Shown here: positions 1 to 7,770 of the stretch, in pieces | Layout of the letters: the number at the start of each line of letters is the position of its first letter | How positions within the stretch are numbered: position 1 is the first letter of the stretch | Source of the DNA: Gemmatimonadota bacterium | Lineage (GTDB): Bacteria; Gemmatimonadota; Gemmatimonadetes; Gemmatimonadales; Gemmatimonadaceae | Direction: 5' to 3' | DNA: 33,694 nt | Assembly: GCA_019510405.1 (NCBI GenBank) | Contig: JAEKKK010000053.1 | Span: 1 to 33,694 of the forward strand | Position numbers and translations under genes: made by a program | The notes under the pieces: model-generated | What the model was told of the DNA's origin: nothing | Databases searched by the model: none | Seen by the model: only the letters and a program-made list of their open reading frames with translations

Positions 1-26
1 AGTGCCGGGCGACGGGGAGCGTGACT

Positions 27-67
27 GTCATCCCGAGCGAGCGCAGCGAGTCGAGGGATCTGCACTT
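27..67 (+). repeat. Dispersed 41-bp repeat, copy 1
   Basis: This intergenic sequence starts GTCATCCCGAGCGAGCGCAG and ends GGGATCTGCACTT. It matches copy 2 (24244-24284) at 40 of 41 positions. A diverged, slightly longer copy lies in reverse orientation at 31910-31954. It contains no ORF. Its function is unknown; similar words occur as intergenic repeats in several GC-rich genomes (recollection, not checked). Confidence 0.8.
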
Positions 68-109
68 GCCGATCATTATCGGTCGTTTCGTCGTTGAAGC
101 GTTGAAGAG

Positions 110-150
110 CAAGCGGCCCCGGAGCGCACAAGCGTCTCGGGGCCGTTCAA
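110..150. terminator. Hairpin downstream of the DinB remnant
   Basis: The inverted repeat CGGCCCCG ... CGGGGCCG lies just beyond the minus-strand stop at 172. The flanking short words (GTTGAAGCGTTGAAG on the left, CCAACTTTCCAACTCTCCAAC on the right) are roughly complementary and extend the imperfect stem. There is no clear T-tract, so it could be a processed or factor-dependent 3' end rather than a classical terminator. Confidence 0.4.
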
Positions 151-171
151 CCAACTTTCCAACTCTCCAAC

Positions 172-579
172 TCACCGTCCTCGCAGCTGCTCATTGAACG
201 CGCTCGACTTCCCGCGCGGGATGCTCAGCGACTGCCAGGAACCCGCGGCGGTCATCTTCGCGATCAGCACGATCTGGCCCATGTGATTCGCGATGTGGGC
301 GAGCGAGCGGGCGAGCGCGGCGTGCACGGTCATCTGCTCGCCGCGGATCGTCACCATGCGCGTCACGTCGTCGTCGGTGAGCGACGCCAGCGTCGCGTCC
401 ACGACGCCGAACCCGCGGCGCATCATGTCGTTCACCTCGGCGCGCGTGTACGGACGCTCGACGAACTCCGCGTCGCGGTCGCGGTCCGGCTTCTCGCCGT
501 CTTCGGTGAGGAAGTTGGTGAAGCGCGAGACGAGATTTCCGCTCACGTGACGCACGAGCATCGCGACCGAGTTCCCCAT
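172..579 (-). pseudogene. N-terminally truncated DinB/DUF1572-family protein
   Basis: From Met at 579 the frame reads MGNSVAMLVRHVSGNL and then a TDGEKPDRDRDAEF segment. Both are characteristic of the DUF1572 branch of the DinB four-helix superfamily. The C-terminal half contains ARSLAHIANHMGQIVLIAK, with DinB-type histidines. About 135 residues remain, whereas DUF1572 proteins usually have about 165-175, so the first helix is missing. Upstream of the ATG this frame becomes Arg/Cys-rich nonsense, while the overlapping frame (+1 offset) is a good metallo-beta-lactamase-fold protein. There is no Shine-Dalgarno before the ATG. I read this as the 3' remnant of a gene joined out of frame to its neighbour by a deletion. 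Confidence 0.75.
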
Positions 580-1555
580 ACGGCTTCGAGACACCTGCCT
601 CGAGTGGAGAATAGAAGTCGTCCCAGTGCACGGGCAGGTACGCCTTCGGTCGCAGCACCGGAAGCACGAGCCGCGCGAGCGGTGCACCACCACCGGCGAT
701 CCACAGATCGACCGACGAGAGGCCGGCGTCGCGCAGCGCCGCGCGCAGGTTCTCGATCGGTGCACCGAAGCTCCTCCCTCCGACGACGATGGGCTGGTCG
801 AGATCCACCGCGCTGCCCGTGTTGCTGAAGAAAACGCTGACCGGGCGGTCGCGTGCAGGCACCGTGATCAGATACGCACGGCTCCCGCCCCCATTGGGAA
901 AATCCTCGGTGACGCCGGGGCGGAGTCCACCGGTCGCCGAGTCGCGTGTCGGCACGGCGGTGAGCTCGCGCGGGTCGTGCAGCTCGGGATTGACCGCGTG
1001 GTCGCCACTGTGGTTCCACCGCACGACGCGCATGGTGACGCCGTCGCCGAGCGGGATGGTCTCACTCCCTTCCACGGTGACGCACCGCGGGCTCGGCACA
1101 TCCTGCGCGGCGAGCTGCAGGCAGGTCGAGTGGGGGCCGTAGACGTCGGCGCGCGTCAGCTTCGCCCAGATCGCGGCGTCGAACGCGTGGTCGAAGTGAC
1201 TGTGCCCGTTCAGCAACGCGTGCACCGCATCGTGTCCGCCGAGCAGGGCGACGACACGCGCGACCGCGGCGCTGTCGGGACGGTATGGACCGCGCGAGCG
1301 CGCCAGCGTCTGATCGACGAAGGCACTCTGCGGCAGGCGCGTCACGTAGCCGTCGGTCAGGATGCCGAGCGGCCCGACGCGCAGATAGACGTTGGTGACA
1401 GACAGCCAGGTGATGTCGACCGAGGCCGTGGGCGCGTTCGGCATCGCCGGCAGCGCGCCCTCGCGTGCGGACCAGTCCGGCCGCGCGCCGGTGGCCGGTG
1501 CGCAACCGGCGAGAGCGAGGAAGAGCGCGACGCGCGCGATGTGGTGCGTGGACAT
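191..1555 (-). CDS. MBL-fold metallohydrolase lipoprotein, C-terminus lost at a fusion junction
   Basis: The N-terminus is a lipoprotein signal (FLALAGC, lipidation at Cys18), so the protein is probably anchored in the envelope. Residues 45-310 carry a metallo-beta-lactamase fold with the zinc motif HSHFDH (118-123), a later SGDH (about 183-186) and VHWDDF (about 309-314). Good homology stops at about Tyr326. The ORF stays open to 191, but the last 128 residues are Arg-rich translation of the wrong frame of the DinB remnant. The true product is therefore truncated or carries a nonsense tail. The ATG at 1555 lies 6 nt from a REP-like palindrome, which leaves little room for a ribosome binding site. 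The substrate is unknown; a lactonase or phosphodiesterase-like hydrolase is possible. Confidence 0.75.
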   Translation of the reverse strand: MSTHHIARVALFLALAGCAPATGARPDWSAREGALPAMPNAPTASVDITWLSVTNVYLRVGPLGILTDGYVTRLPQSAFVDQTLARSRGPYRPDSAAVARVVALLGGHDAVHALLNGHSHFDHAFDAAIWAKLTRADVYGPHSTCLQLAAQDVPSPRCVTVEGSETIPLGDGVTMRVVRWNHSGDHAVNPELHDPRELTAVPTRDSATGGLRPGVTEDFPNGGGSRAYLITVPARDRPVSVFFSNTGSAVDLDQPIVVGGRSFGAPIENLRAALRDAGLSSVDLWIAGGGAPLARLVLPVLRPKAYLPVHWDDFYSPLEAGVSKPYGELGRDARASRERKSRLALHQLPHRRRREAGPRPRRGVRRASVHARRGERHDAPRVRRRGRDAGVAHRRRRDAHGDDPRRADDRARRARPLARPHRESHGPDRADREDDRRGFLAVAEHPAREVERVQ

Positions 1556-1561
1556 GATCCC

Positions 1562-1629
1562 GTTGGGGTCAGGTTCCTCGAAAAAACGCTACAGGGCGGT
1601 GGCGTTTATCAAAGGAATCCGACCCCAAC
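1562..1629. repeat. REP-like inverted repeat (GGGGTC family)
   Basis: The arms GTTGGGGTCAGGTTCCT and AGGAATCCGACCCCAAC are complementary at 15 of 17 positions. They are separated by 34 nt that contain a weaker internal AACGC/GCGTT pairing. The element fills the gap between the propeller gene stop and the MBL gene start. It belongs with the elements near 2732, 10877, 16995 and 17059. Confidence 0.75.
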
Positions 1630-1644
1630 TTACCACCGAAGCGC

Positions 1645-2628
1645 TCAGCGGATCACGTATACCGTGTTCGCCTCGCCAGTGACGAGCGCCGCCGCGCCCG
1701 CCAGTCCGAACGCCACGTTCCTGGGCGTGCCGAGCCCGCCGATCGTCGTGACCTGCTTCGTCGCGAGGTTGACGATCTGCACCTTTCCGCGCGGCGGGTT
1801 GGTCACGTAGACCACCTTTCCATCCGGAGCGAGGGCGAGGCCGACGGCCTGCGGATCGACGCCGCTCACTGCGGTGCGTGCACCGGTGGCGACGTCGAGG
1901 ATGTCGAGTCCGTTCGATTCATTGGCGACGTACAGCGTCTTGCCGTCGGCGGACAGCGCGATGCGCTGCGGCGCCGCGCTCACGGTGTAGGTCCTCGCCA
2001 CCGTGTTGGTCGCTGTGTTCACGGCCGCGACCGTTCCCGCCGTGATCGAGCTGACGTAGAGGATCCCTGCGGCGCGATCGAGGGCGAGCCCGTTCGAGGC
2101 GGGGCCCGTGGCCACCTGCGCGATGATGGTCTTCGTCCCGGCGTCCATGACCTGGAGCGCCCCCGAGCTGGTGGTCACGTACACGCGCGAGCCTGCCGGG
2201 TCCGCGAGCACGTTGAAGCCTCCGCTGGTGAGCGGGACCGTAGCGAGCACACTCGGTGTCGAGGTGGTGAGGTCCACCACCGTCGCACTGTTGCCCGACT
2301 GGTTGGCGGTGTAGGCGCGCGTGCCGTTGGCGGACAGCGCGACGTGCGCCGGGGTCGGCCCCACGCCCACCGGCGATTCCAGTGTGGCGCCGCTGGCGGT
2401 GAGGATGCCGCAGGTGATCGAATTGGCGTCGATCTGCGACACGCAGAACCGGCCATTGGACGCGATCGCAACGCCGTGCGGACGTCCGGTGACGGACAGC
2501 GTCGACGCGATCGTGCCGGCCGGGTGTGTCAGGCCCGAGCCGGAGTCAGGGCCTGTAGAGCCACAGCCCACCGCGAGAAGCAGGGCGAAGACGCCGGCGA
2601 GCGGGCGACGAAAAGGGGCGAGCGACAT
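1645..2628 (-). CDS. YncE-like beta-propeller lipoprotein
   Basis: This protein of 327 residues has a lipoprotein signal (FALLLAVGC, lipidation at Cys22) followed by a Ser/Gly-rich linker. The rest is a series of seven-bladed-propeller repeats of the YncE/NHL type. Each blade contains a phrase such as GVAIASNGR, HVALSANGTRAYT, RIALSADGKTLYV or GLALAPDGKVVYV, spaced about 40 residues apart. Such proteins are extracytoplasmic scaffolds or ligand binders; no catalytic residues are evident. The ATG at 2628 follows AGGA at suitable spacing. It lies upstream of, and co-directional with, the MBL gene, with a REP-like element between them, so shared transcription is possible. The specific ligand is unknown. 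Confidence 0.8.
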   Translation of the reverse strand: MSLAPFRRPLAGVFALLLAVGCGSTGPDSGSGLTHPAGTIASTLSVTGRPHGVAIASNGRFCVSQIDANSITCGILTASGATLESPVGVGPTPAHVALSANGTRAYTANQSGNSATVVDLTTSTPSVLATVPLTSGGFNVLADPAGSRVYVTTSSGALQVMDAGTKTIIAQVATGPASNGLALDRAAGILYVSSITAGTVAAVNTATNTVARTYTVSAAPQRIALSADGKTLYVANESNGLDILDVATGARTAVSGVDPQAVGLALAPDGKVVYVTNPPRGKVQIVNLATKQVTTIGGLGTPRNVAFGLAGAAALVTGEANTVYVIR

Positions 2629-2731
2629 GGAATCCTAGACCAGCGCGGGTGGATGACGAACGAGAGCGGTCTGAATAGACCCGTCCGGCTTCGCGCGTGT
2701 CAATAACGAGACAGAATACCCCGCGCCTCGA

Positions 2732-2785
2732 GTCCGACCCCCAAGTCTGACCCTCACGAGTCTGACCCTCGCGAGTCTGACCCCC
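2732..2785. repeat. 15-nt tandem array of GTCTGACCC
   Basis: Three direct units of 15 nt begin at 2745, 2760 and 2775, each starting GTCTGACCC. A diverged unit (GTCCGACCC) lies at 2732. The word is the complement of the GGGGTCAGA core of the REP-like hairpins elsewhere in the window, but here it is arranged in tandem rather than as a hairpin. It lies between the divergent propeller and L,D-transpeptidase genes. The rest of 2629-2870 shows nothing else I can name. Confidence 0.7.
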
Positions 2786-2875
2786 GCGCCCCCCTGAACA
2801 ATGAGGCCGCTTCGGGGTAAACATCAGTTCGCCACGCGGGAGCGAGCCCTACTGTAAACCGTTACATACCAACAC

Positions 2876-2904
2876 TTTACGTAGGAACGTGAGGGGATTA
2901 AACT
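2876..2904 (+). promoter_or_regulatory. Putative sigma-70-like promoter of the L,D-transpeptidase gene
   Basis: TTTACG (2876-2881) and TAAACT (2899-2904) are separated by exactly 17 nt and each match 4 of 6 consensus positions. The local sequence is more AT-rich than its surroundings. The predicted transcript would have a leader of about 95 nt before the start at 3005. Confidence 0.35.
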
Positions 2905-3004
2905 TATGTATCCTTCCGTGCCTGCGGGTGTAGAGAGTGGAGCACTTCACTCCGCCCGCGGCAAACGCCCAGTAGGGCGTCTTCCCGACCGCATCAGGAG
3001 GCTC

Positions 3005-3826
3005 ATGCGTAAAGGGTTCCTCGCTCAGAACGCGCTCGTCGGTGTGGCTGCGCTCGTCGTCGCGGCCGGTTACTTCGCACCCCAACGTGACCATACCGGA
3101 CCGGTCCTGAACGCAGCCGTCGGCTTCGTGAAGGGCACTGATTCCTCCGCGGCGGCGGCCACGACGGTGACGACCACGGCGGACAATGGCGAGGTCGAGG
3201 ACGTGACCGAGACGGCGTTGAACGCGTTCTCGAGCGTCGTGCGCGGCCTGAGCCGTCCGGAGGCGCTCAAGACCGCGATCAACAGCTACTTCGCGTTCAA
3301 GTCGGCGCACCCGGATGAGGTCAAGAAGCCATACCTCTACTTCGTCGACTTCGGTCTGCCGGCGACGGCGAAGCGCGGCTACGTGTTCGACATGGAGAAG
3401 CTGCAGATCGTCGATGGTCCGTTCACGGTCGCGGCGGGACGGGGCTCGGCGTCGGATGGCGGCGTCCCGACGAAATTCTCCAACGCGGCGAAGAGTGCCG
3501 CGACCTCGCTCGGCCTCTACGTCACGAAGGCGCTGTACGCGTTCAGCGGGCATTCGGCCGGCCGCGCGTACAACTCGGTCGGGCTGCGACTGGACGGCAA
3601 GTCCACGGGCTTCAACGACAACGCACTCGCTCGTGGCGTCGTGGCGCACGGTGCGCCGTACGTGACGCCGAACAAGGCGGGCCGCAGCCAGGGCTGTCCC
3701 GCGATGGAGCCGAGTCGCGCGCAGCGTCTGCTGCCGAAGTTGTCCGAGGGTGCGCTGGTGTTCCTCTTCGCACCGGACAAGAACTGGCTCTCGCGCGACC
3801 CGTGGGTGAAGGGGAGCACGACCTGA
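3005..3826 (+). CDS. Murein L,D-transpeptidase catalytic domain protein (YkuD_2 type)
   Basis: I chose the ATG at 3005 because AGGAGG sits just upstream (GCATCAGGAGGCTCATG). The ORF-track start at 2906 would add 33 residues unlike a signal. The 273-residue product has a hydrophobic N-terminal anchor (ALVGVAALVVAAGYF), a Ser/Ala/Thr-rich linker, and a C-terminal L,D-transpeptidase catalytic domain of the PF13645 type. The conserved SGHSAGRAYNS, VVAHGAPYV and SQGCPAM segments are present, with His and the nucleophilic Cys in the last two. The family forms or edits 3-3 crosslinks, or lipoprotein attachment, in periplasmic peptidoglycan. The gene is monocistronic and ends at a strong palindrome shared with the convergent DUF4142 gene. 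Confidence 0.9.
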   Translation: MRKGFLAQNALVGVAALVVAAGYFAPQRDHTGPVLNAAVGFVKGTDSSAAAATTVTTTADNGEVEDVTETALNAFSSVVRGLSRPEALKTAINSYFAFKSAHPDEVKKPYLYFVDFGLPATAKRGYVFDMEKLQIVDGPFTVAAGRGSASDGGVPTKFSNAAKSAATSLGLYVTKALYAFSGHSAGRAYNSVGLRLDGKSTGFNDNALARGVVAHGAPYVTPNKAGRSQGCPAMEPSRAQRLLPKLSEGALVFLFAPDKNWLSRDPWVKGSTT

Positions 3827-3870
3827 TCGCGCCAACGGTAATCGAAGACTGATGTCGCACGAGACACGAG

Positions 3871-3904
3871 AACGGGGGTGAAGCCGATCGGCTTCACCCC
3901 CGTT
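3871..3904. terminator. Bidirectional terminator, perfect 34-nt palindrome
   Basis: The sequence AACGGGGGTGAAGCCGA and its exact reverse complement abut with no spacer, giving 17 bp of perfect symmetry. It lies between the convergent L,D-transpeptidase (ends 3826) and DUF4142 (ends 3936) genes, with short A/T flanks on each side. It is best read as a shared intrinsic terminator. Confidence 0.8.
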
Positions 3905-3935
3905 TCACGTTCGCTCGAGTGAGTCGATCGAGCGC

Positions 3936-4559
3936 TTACTTCAGGCCGGCCTGGATGCTCTGGGCCTTGGTGAGGTGCTCCTGCACCGTCGCGGTCGCCT
4001 TGGCGAGTCCCGCGGAGACCGTGCTGTCCGAGGTGGCCTTCGCCGCGTCCTGCAGCTTGCCGAGGACCTTCTGGTGGGCGTCCACCTGATAGTCGATGTA
4101 GTTCTTGTCCCAGTCGGCGCCCTTCGCCTTGTCCGTCAGCTCCTTGAGCTTGTCGGCGCCGTTGCTGGCGACATCCTTCGCGTCGTCCCAGGTGCTGTCG
4201 GCGGTCGCCTTCACTTTCTCCATCAGCGAGTGGGCGTCCTTCATCATCGCGGCGGCGTACGCCTTGACCTTCGCGTTGGTCGCCTTCGTCTCGGCGAGCT
4301 TGCCGAGGGCGATCTCACCTGCGTTCGCGTTGTGGGCGAAGCCGAAGATGTGGTCGTTCGTCCAGGCGCCGGCGTTGTGCGCCATGTTCATCCCGGTGTC
4401 GGTCTTCGCCATTGCGGTCGAGTCGAGACGGCCGGCGGCGCTATCCGTGCGCGCGGCGGCCGTGTCGGCGGTGCGATCCGCCTTGCTGCAGGCGCCGATT
4501 GCGGTGGCGCAGAAGAGCGCCATGGAGATCGTTGTGAGTCGATGAGCGTGGGCAATCAT
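3936..4559 (-). CDS. DUF4142-family lipoprotein
   Basis: I chose the ATG at 4559, which starts MIAHAHRLTTISMALFCATA and leads to a lipobox (AIGAC). It is preceded by GGAGAA at good spacing; the longer ORF-track start adds 55 low-complexity residues. The product has 207 residues. After a Thr/Ala/Asp-rich linker comes an all-helical ferritin-like DUF4142 domain (about residues 65-205). It contains HNANAGEIALGKLAETKATN, VKAYAAAMMKDAHSLM and a C-terminal LTKAQSIQAGL helix. DUF4142 proteins are exported, often stress-induced, and have no proven enzymatic role. The gene is alone and converges on the 3871 terminator. Confidence 0.85.
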   Translation of the reverse strand: MIAHAHRLTTISMALFCATAIGACSKADRTADTAAARTDSAAGRLDSTAMAKTDTGMNMAHNAGAWTNDHIFGFAHNANAGEIALGKLAETKATNAKVKAYAAAMMKDAHSLMEKVKATADSTWDDAKDVASNGADKLKELTDKAKGADWDKNYIDYQVDAHQKVLGKLQDAAKATSDSTVSAGLAKATATVQEHLTKAQSIQAGLK

Positions 4560-4817
4560 GATCGTCGTTCTCCAATGCAGGGGGAGCTTGCCTGTCGCCG
4601 CGAGACACGCCGGCTGGACGCCAAGAGGCGGCCGCGACGTTGGTCGAAGAGGCAATTGACAGACCATGAAGGGCCGGAGCGCGGGGCTGAGGGGTAGCGG
4701 AGCCGCGAGTGGACGCAATCGCACTCCGCATCGGTGACCGGGCTCACGCGCGATGCGTACACAACCGGCGAAACGCCAGCTGAGTCCGTCGCGTTCGAGA
4801 GTCGTCGAGCCTGCGAG
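4560..4817. other. Intergenic spacer
   Basis: This 258-nt gap lies between the DUF4142 start and the stop of the downstream oxidoreductase. It must contain the DUF4142 promoter, but I see no convincing -35/-10 pair, repeat or RNA gene. ORFs listed here are short, overlapping and Arg/Pro-rich, so I treat them as noise. Confidence 0.5.
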
Positions 4818-6233
4818 CTATTTCCCCCGGCTCATCTCGTACGCCTGCATGATCGTGCCGTATTTCACGAGCATGTTCGGCACCTCCCACGCGGGCATCG
4901 AGCCGTCGCGGAGGAAGCGGAGGAAGTCCGACGTCACCTGGCCGAAGTGCGACTCGTGGCCGACGTCGTACTTCGCCGGCACGTCCACGGCGAAGCGGTC
5001 GCCGTCGCGACGCACGGCGACGCCGGGCCACTTCTGCTGCAGGCCGGCGACGGCCGCGTTCAGCGCAGACTCGAACGCCGCCGGCGTGACGGACGGATTG
5101 CGCTCGACGTAGAGCACGGGCTTGTACTTCTGCTCCGCGCCCTGCTGGATCATGAGGTTCGCCTTCGTGCCGCGCATGACGGAGAAGTGCGTGTCGCCGC
5201 TGCCGGGCGGACCCTCGAACTGCCACGAGTCGGACACCTTCACGTGGATGCCGCGCAGCGTGTAGTTCATCTCGCCGTTCGAGTAGACCTGGAGCACGCC
5301 GTTCTTCACGTCGCCTTTCAGGTAATCGGGGAAGCTGTCGGCGCCGGTCACCTTCCTGAACTGCGCGATCGAGATCGGCGTCGGCCAGCGCTTCGCGCTG
5401 AGCATGTGCACGTCGCTCTGCTTCAGCGTCTGCGCGGGGAATGCTTCCCACTGCACGAGGTCCACGAGGTGGGTAGTGACGTCCACGATACCCTCGCCCT
5501 GCTGCCGCACGTCGAAGAACCACTGCGGCCGCTTGAGCGGCGAGCCGGCGACGATCTTCGAGTAGTTGTGGACGCTGACCTTCGTGATGGCGGGGTTCTC
5601 GGTCGTCCCCTTCACCAGCGTGCCGAACAGCGCGGGCTGCATCGACAGCGCGCGCTGGAGCGCCGTGGTGACCTCGTTGCGCTCCGTCATGATGTCGTAC
5701 AGGAGCACGTGCTTCTGCTTCGCGGTCGTGAATGCCTTGCGAAGCTTCACCAGATCGGCCGGCGTGCGGACCATCGGCTTGTCGGCCAGGACGTTCAGCC
5801 CCGCGTCGATCGAGCGCGCGATGTACTCGGTCTTCCGCGCGTTGTTGCCGGCGATGACGACGACATTGCCCGCGCGGTCGGCGATCATCCGGTCGAGGTA
5901 GTCGGGCCCGGTGTAGACCTTCTCCACCCAGTGGGTCGGCTGCTCTTCGCGCTTGTTGAACGACTCGATGCGCGCGAGATGCTCCTTCAGGTCATCGCCT
6001 CCCGCCGAGTAGACCCACACGACGGAATCGACGTCGGGATACATGAACTTCTGCACGAGCGAAGCGTGGAAGTGTCCCGGGTCGAGCGTGATCAGGCGGA
6101 AGCGGGCCGAATCGGCGCGCGACGCGCCCTGCTGCGTCGCCTGCTGAGCGGAGGCTGGTGCGGTCGCCATGACGAGAGCGGCAGCGCCGAACGCGGCGAG
6201 CCGGAGCGCGAGGTGGGTGGGAGTCCGATTCAT
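4818..6233 (-). CDS. Exported Gfo/Idh/MocA-like oxidoreductase (putative oxidoreductase C-terminal domain)
   Basis: I chose the start at 6233 because MNRTPTHLALRLAAFGAAAL leads into a Sec signal ending ASAQQ. The longer ORF would overlap the preceding gene. The product has 471 residues. The N-terminal Rossmann half includes VVVIAGNN and the DKPM segment equivalent to the EKP motif of Gfo/Idh/MocA dehydrogenases. The C-terminal half resembles the 'putative oxidoreductase C' family (PF16490 type). Such proteins are predicted NAD(P)-dependent sugar or cyclitol dehydrogenases, though export raises the question of cofactor loading. It begins 10 nt after the stop of another Gfo/Idh/MocA gene, so the two are almost certainly co-transcribed. 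The substrate is unknown; a carbohydrate derivative is likely. Confidence 0.82.
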   Translation of the reverse strand: MNRTPTHLALRLAAFGAAALVMATAPASAQQATQQGASRADSARFRLITLDPGHFHASLVQKFMYPDVDSVVWVYSAGGDDLKEHLARIESFNKREEQPTHWVEKVYTGPDYLDRMIADRAGNVVVIAGNNARKTEYIARSIDAGLNVLADKPMVRTPADLVKLRKAFTTAKQKHVLLYDIMTERNEVTTALQRALSMQPALFGTLVKGTTENPAITKVSVHNYSKIVAGSPLKRPQWFFDVRQQGEGIVDVTTHLVDLVQWEAFPAQTLKQSDVHMLSAKRWPTPISIAQFRKVTGADSFPDYLKGDVKNGVLQVYSNGEMNYTLRGIHVKVSDSWQFEGPPGSGDTHFSVMRGTKANLMIQQGAEQKYKPVLYVERNPSVTPAAFESALNAAVAGLQQKWPGVAVRRDGDRFAVDVPAKYDVGHESHFGQVTSDFLRFLRDGSMPAWEVPNMLVKYGTIMQAYEMSRGK

Positions 6234-6243
6234 CGGTGAGCCG

Positions 6244-7683
6244 TCAGACTTTGGAGAAGGTCCGCGCGAGCGTGAGCGCGCCGTAGCCGGCGCGCTCAGG
6301 ACGGGTGAGCATGGCGTTGGCTTCAGCATCGTTCACGAACCGCTCGGCCTTGGCGTCCCACGTGAGCGGACGCTGCAGCTTCATCGCGATCCAGCTCACG
6401 ATGCACGCCGCGTTCGCGCGGTGCGCCACCGGCGCCGGCGCGAGCGGCTGCTGGCGCGACTTCACGCACTCGAGCCAGTTCTTGTGGTGCGAGAGACTGT
6501 GCGGCATCTGCACGGTGACGCCGTTGGGATCGAGCAGCTTCGGGTCGCTCGCGTCGAGCGACTTGAGCGACGTCGTGCGTCCCGAGGGATCGCTCGCCGT
6601 CTGCGATGCATCGCGCGAGACGAAGATCCACCCTTCGTTGCCGATGAACTTGATCCCGTTCGGCAGCTCGTCGGACACCGTCATGATGACGTTGCCCGGA
6701 TAGGTGAGCTCGATGTGATACTTGCCGTGCACGTTCCAGATGCGGTCATGCGGAGGGAACTCGCCCTTGCCCTCGATCTTCGACGGGCCAGTGAGCTCCA
6801 TGTCCATCCCCCAGTGCGCCGTGTCGAAGTGATGCGCGCCCCAGCCGGTGATCATGCCGAGTGAGTAGTTCTCATTGCGCAGCCAGCCTGGACGCGACTG
6901 CACGTCGGGGCCGCCGTCGCGCCCCGTGCCCTGCGGATGGACGCGCTGCTCGGTGTAGAACACGACGGGCGTGGGGCCGAGCCACATGTCGTAGTCGAGA
7001 TTCGCCGGCACCGGCTGCTGCGGCTCGTCGGGCGCGGTGGGATCGATCGGGAGCCCGATCTCGACGCGCTGGAGCTGACCGACGCGCCCACTGCGCACGA
7101 ACTCCACGGCCTTCCGGAACTGCTCGTTCGGCCCCCACGACCGCTGCTGGCTTCCCACCTGAAGGATGCGCCCCGACTTCGCGACGGCGTCGCGGAGCAT
7201 GACGCCCTCGGCGTGCGTCATCGTGAACGGCTTCTGGAGGTAGACGTCCTTGCCGGCGCGCAGCGCGCGCAGCGCGACCTCGGCGTGCTGATGATCGGGG
7301 AGGGAGATCGTGACGGCGTCGATGTCCGAGCGCGCGAGGAGCTGCTTGTAATCGGTGTAGACGTCGATCTTCTGCGGTGGCGCGTTGCGCGCGGCGAAGA
7401 GGTGCTCGACGCGCGTCTTCCCGCTGGCGGCGCGGCGTGAATCCAGATCGGCCACGGCGAGGACGTCGGCGAGATCGGAGCCGGCGACGCCGACCATGTC
7501 GTGGCCCTGCGCGATGCGTCCCGCGCCGATGTGTCCGACGCGAACGCGATTGCTCGGTGCGTTCGCCCCGAGCAGCCGCGCCGGGATGATCATCGGCGCC
7601 GCGACGGCGGCGGCGGTCACGCCGGTGCGCTGGATGAACGCGCGGCGAGAGATCGCGTCGTTGGTCTCGTTCGGCTTGGTCAT
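6244..7683 (-). CDS. Tat-exported Gfo/Idh/MocA-family oxidoreductase
   Basis: The 479-residue product starts at ATG 7683; a GTG at 7695 is also possible, and neither has a good ribosome binding site. The N-terminus has a twin-arginine signal (SRRAFIQRTGVTAAAVAAP). It is followed by a Rossmann fold starting VRVGHIGAGRIAQGHD, then the ISLPDHQHAEVALRALRAGK segment. A YLQKP motif stands at the usual EKP position, and the C-terminal domain carries GWGAHHFDTAHWGMD. This arrangement is typical of the bacterial exported branch of the family. Tat export suggests folding with bound NAD(P) before secretion. It precedes the second oxidoreductase by 10 nt and probably acts in the same carbohydrate pathway. 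Confidence 0.87.
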   Translation of the reverse strand: MTKPNETNDAISRRAFIQRTGVTAAAVAAPMIIPARLLGANAPSNRVRVGHIGAGRIAQGHDMVGVAGSDLADVLAVADLDSRRAASGKTRVEHLFAARNAPPQKIDVYTDYKQLLARSDIDAVTISLPDHQHAEVALRALRAGKDVYLQKPFTMTHAEGVMLRDAVAKSGRILQVGSQQRSWGPNEQFRKAVEFVRSGRVGQLQRVEIGLPIDPTAPDEPQQPVPANLDYDMWLGPTPVVFYTEQRVHPQGTGRDGGPDVQSRPGWLRNENYSLGMITGWGAHHFDTAHWGMDMELTGPSKIEGKGEFPPHDRIWNVHGKYHIELTYPGNVIMTVSDELPNGIKFIGNEGWIFVSRDASQTASDPSGRTTSLKSLDASDPKLLDPNGVTVQMPHSLSHHKNWLECVKSRQQPLAPAPVAHRANAACIVSWIAMKLQRPLTWDAKAERFVNDAEANAMLTRPERAGYGALTLARTFSKV

Positions 7684-7770
7684 CGGTCGGCTCACGTCAG
7701 GTGATCGGAGGAGTATGCAGCGAAGGAATTGGGTCGGCGAGCGGACAGCGGCGAGAAGGCGGTGAGCGAT

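Noticed and set aside
626-1810. Long plus-strand ORF of 394 aa opposite the MBL gene
   Set aside because: Composition is Arg/Asp/Val-rich as expected for an antisense frame in GC-rich DNA, and the minus-strand frame has clear MBL motifs.
2732-2785. Possible CRISPR array
   Set aside because: Units are 15 nt without unique spacers and lack palindromic 25-40-nt repeats; no cas genes are present.
7200-7300. Loss of the EKP motif (QKP) in the Tat oxidoreductase as evidence of inactivity
   Set aside because: QKP is, as I recall, common in this exported branch, so it is not a sign of loss of function.
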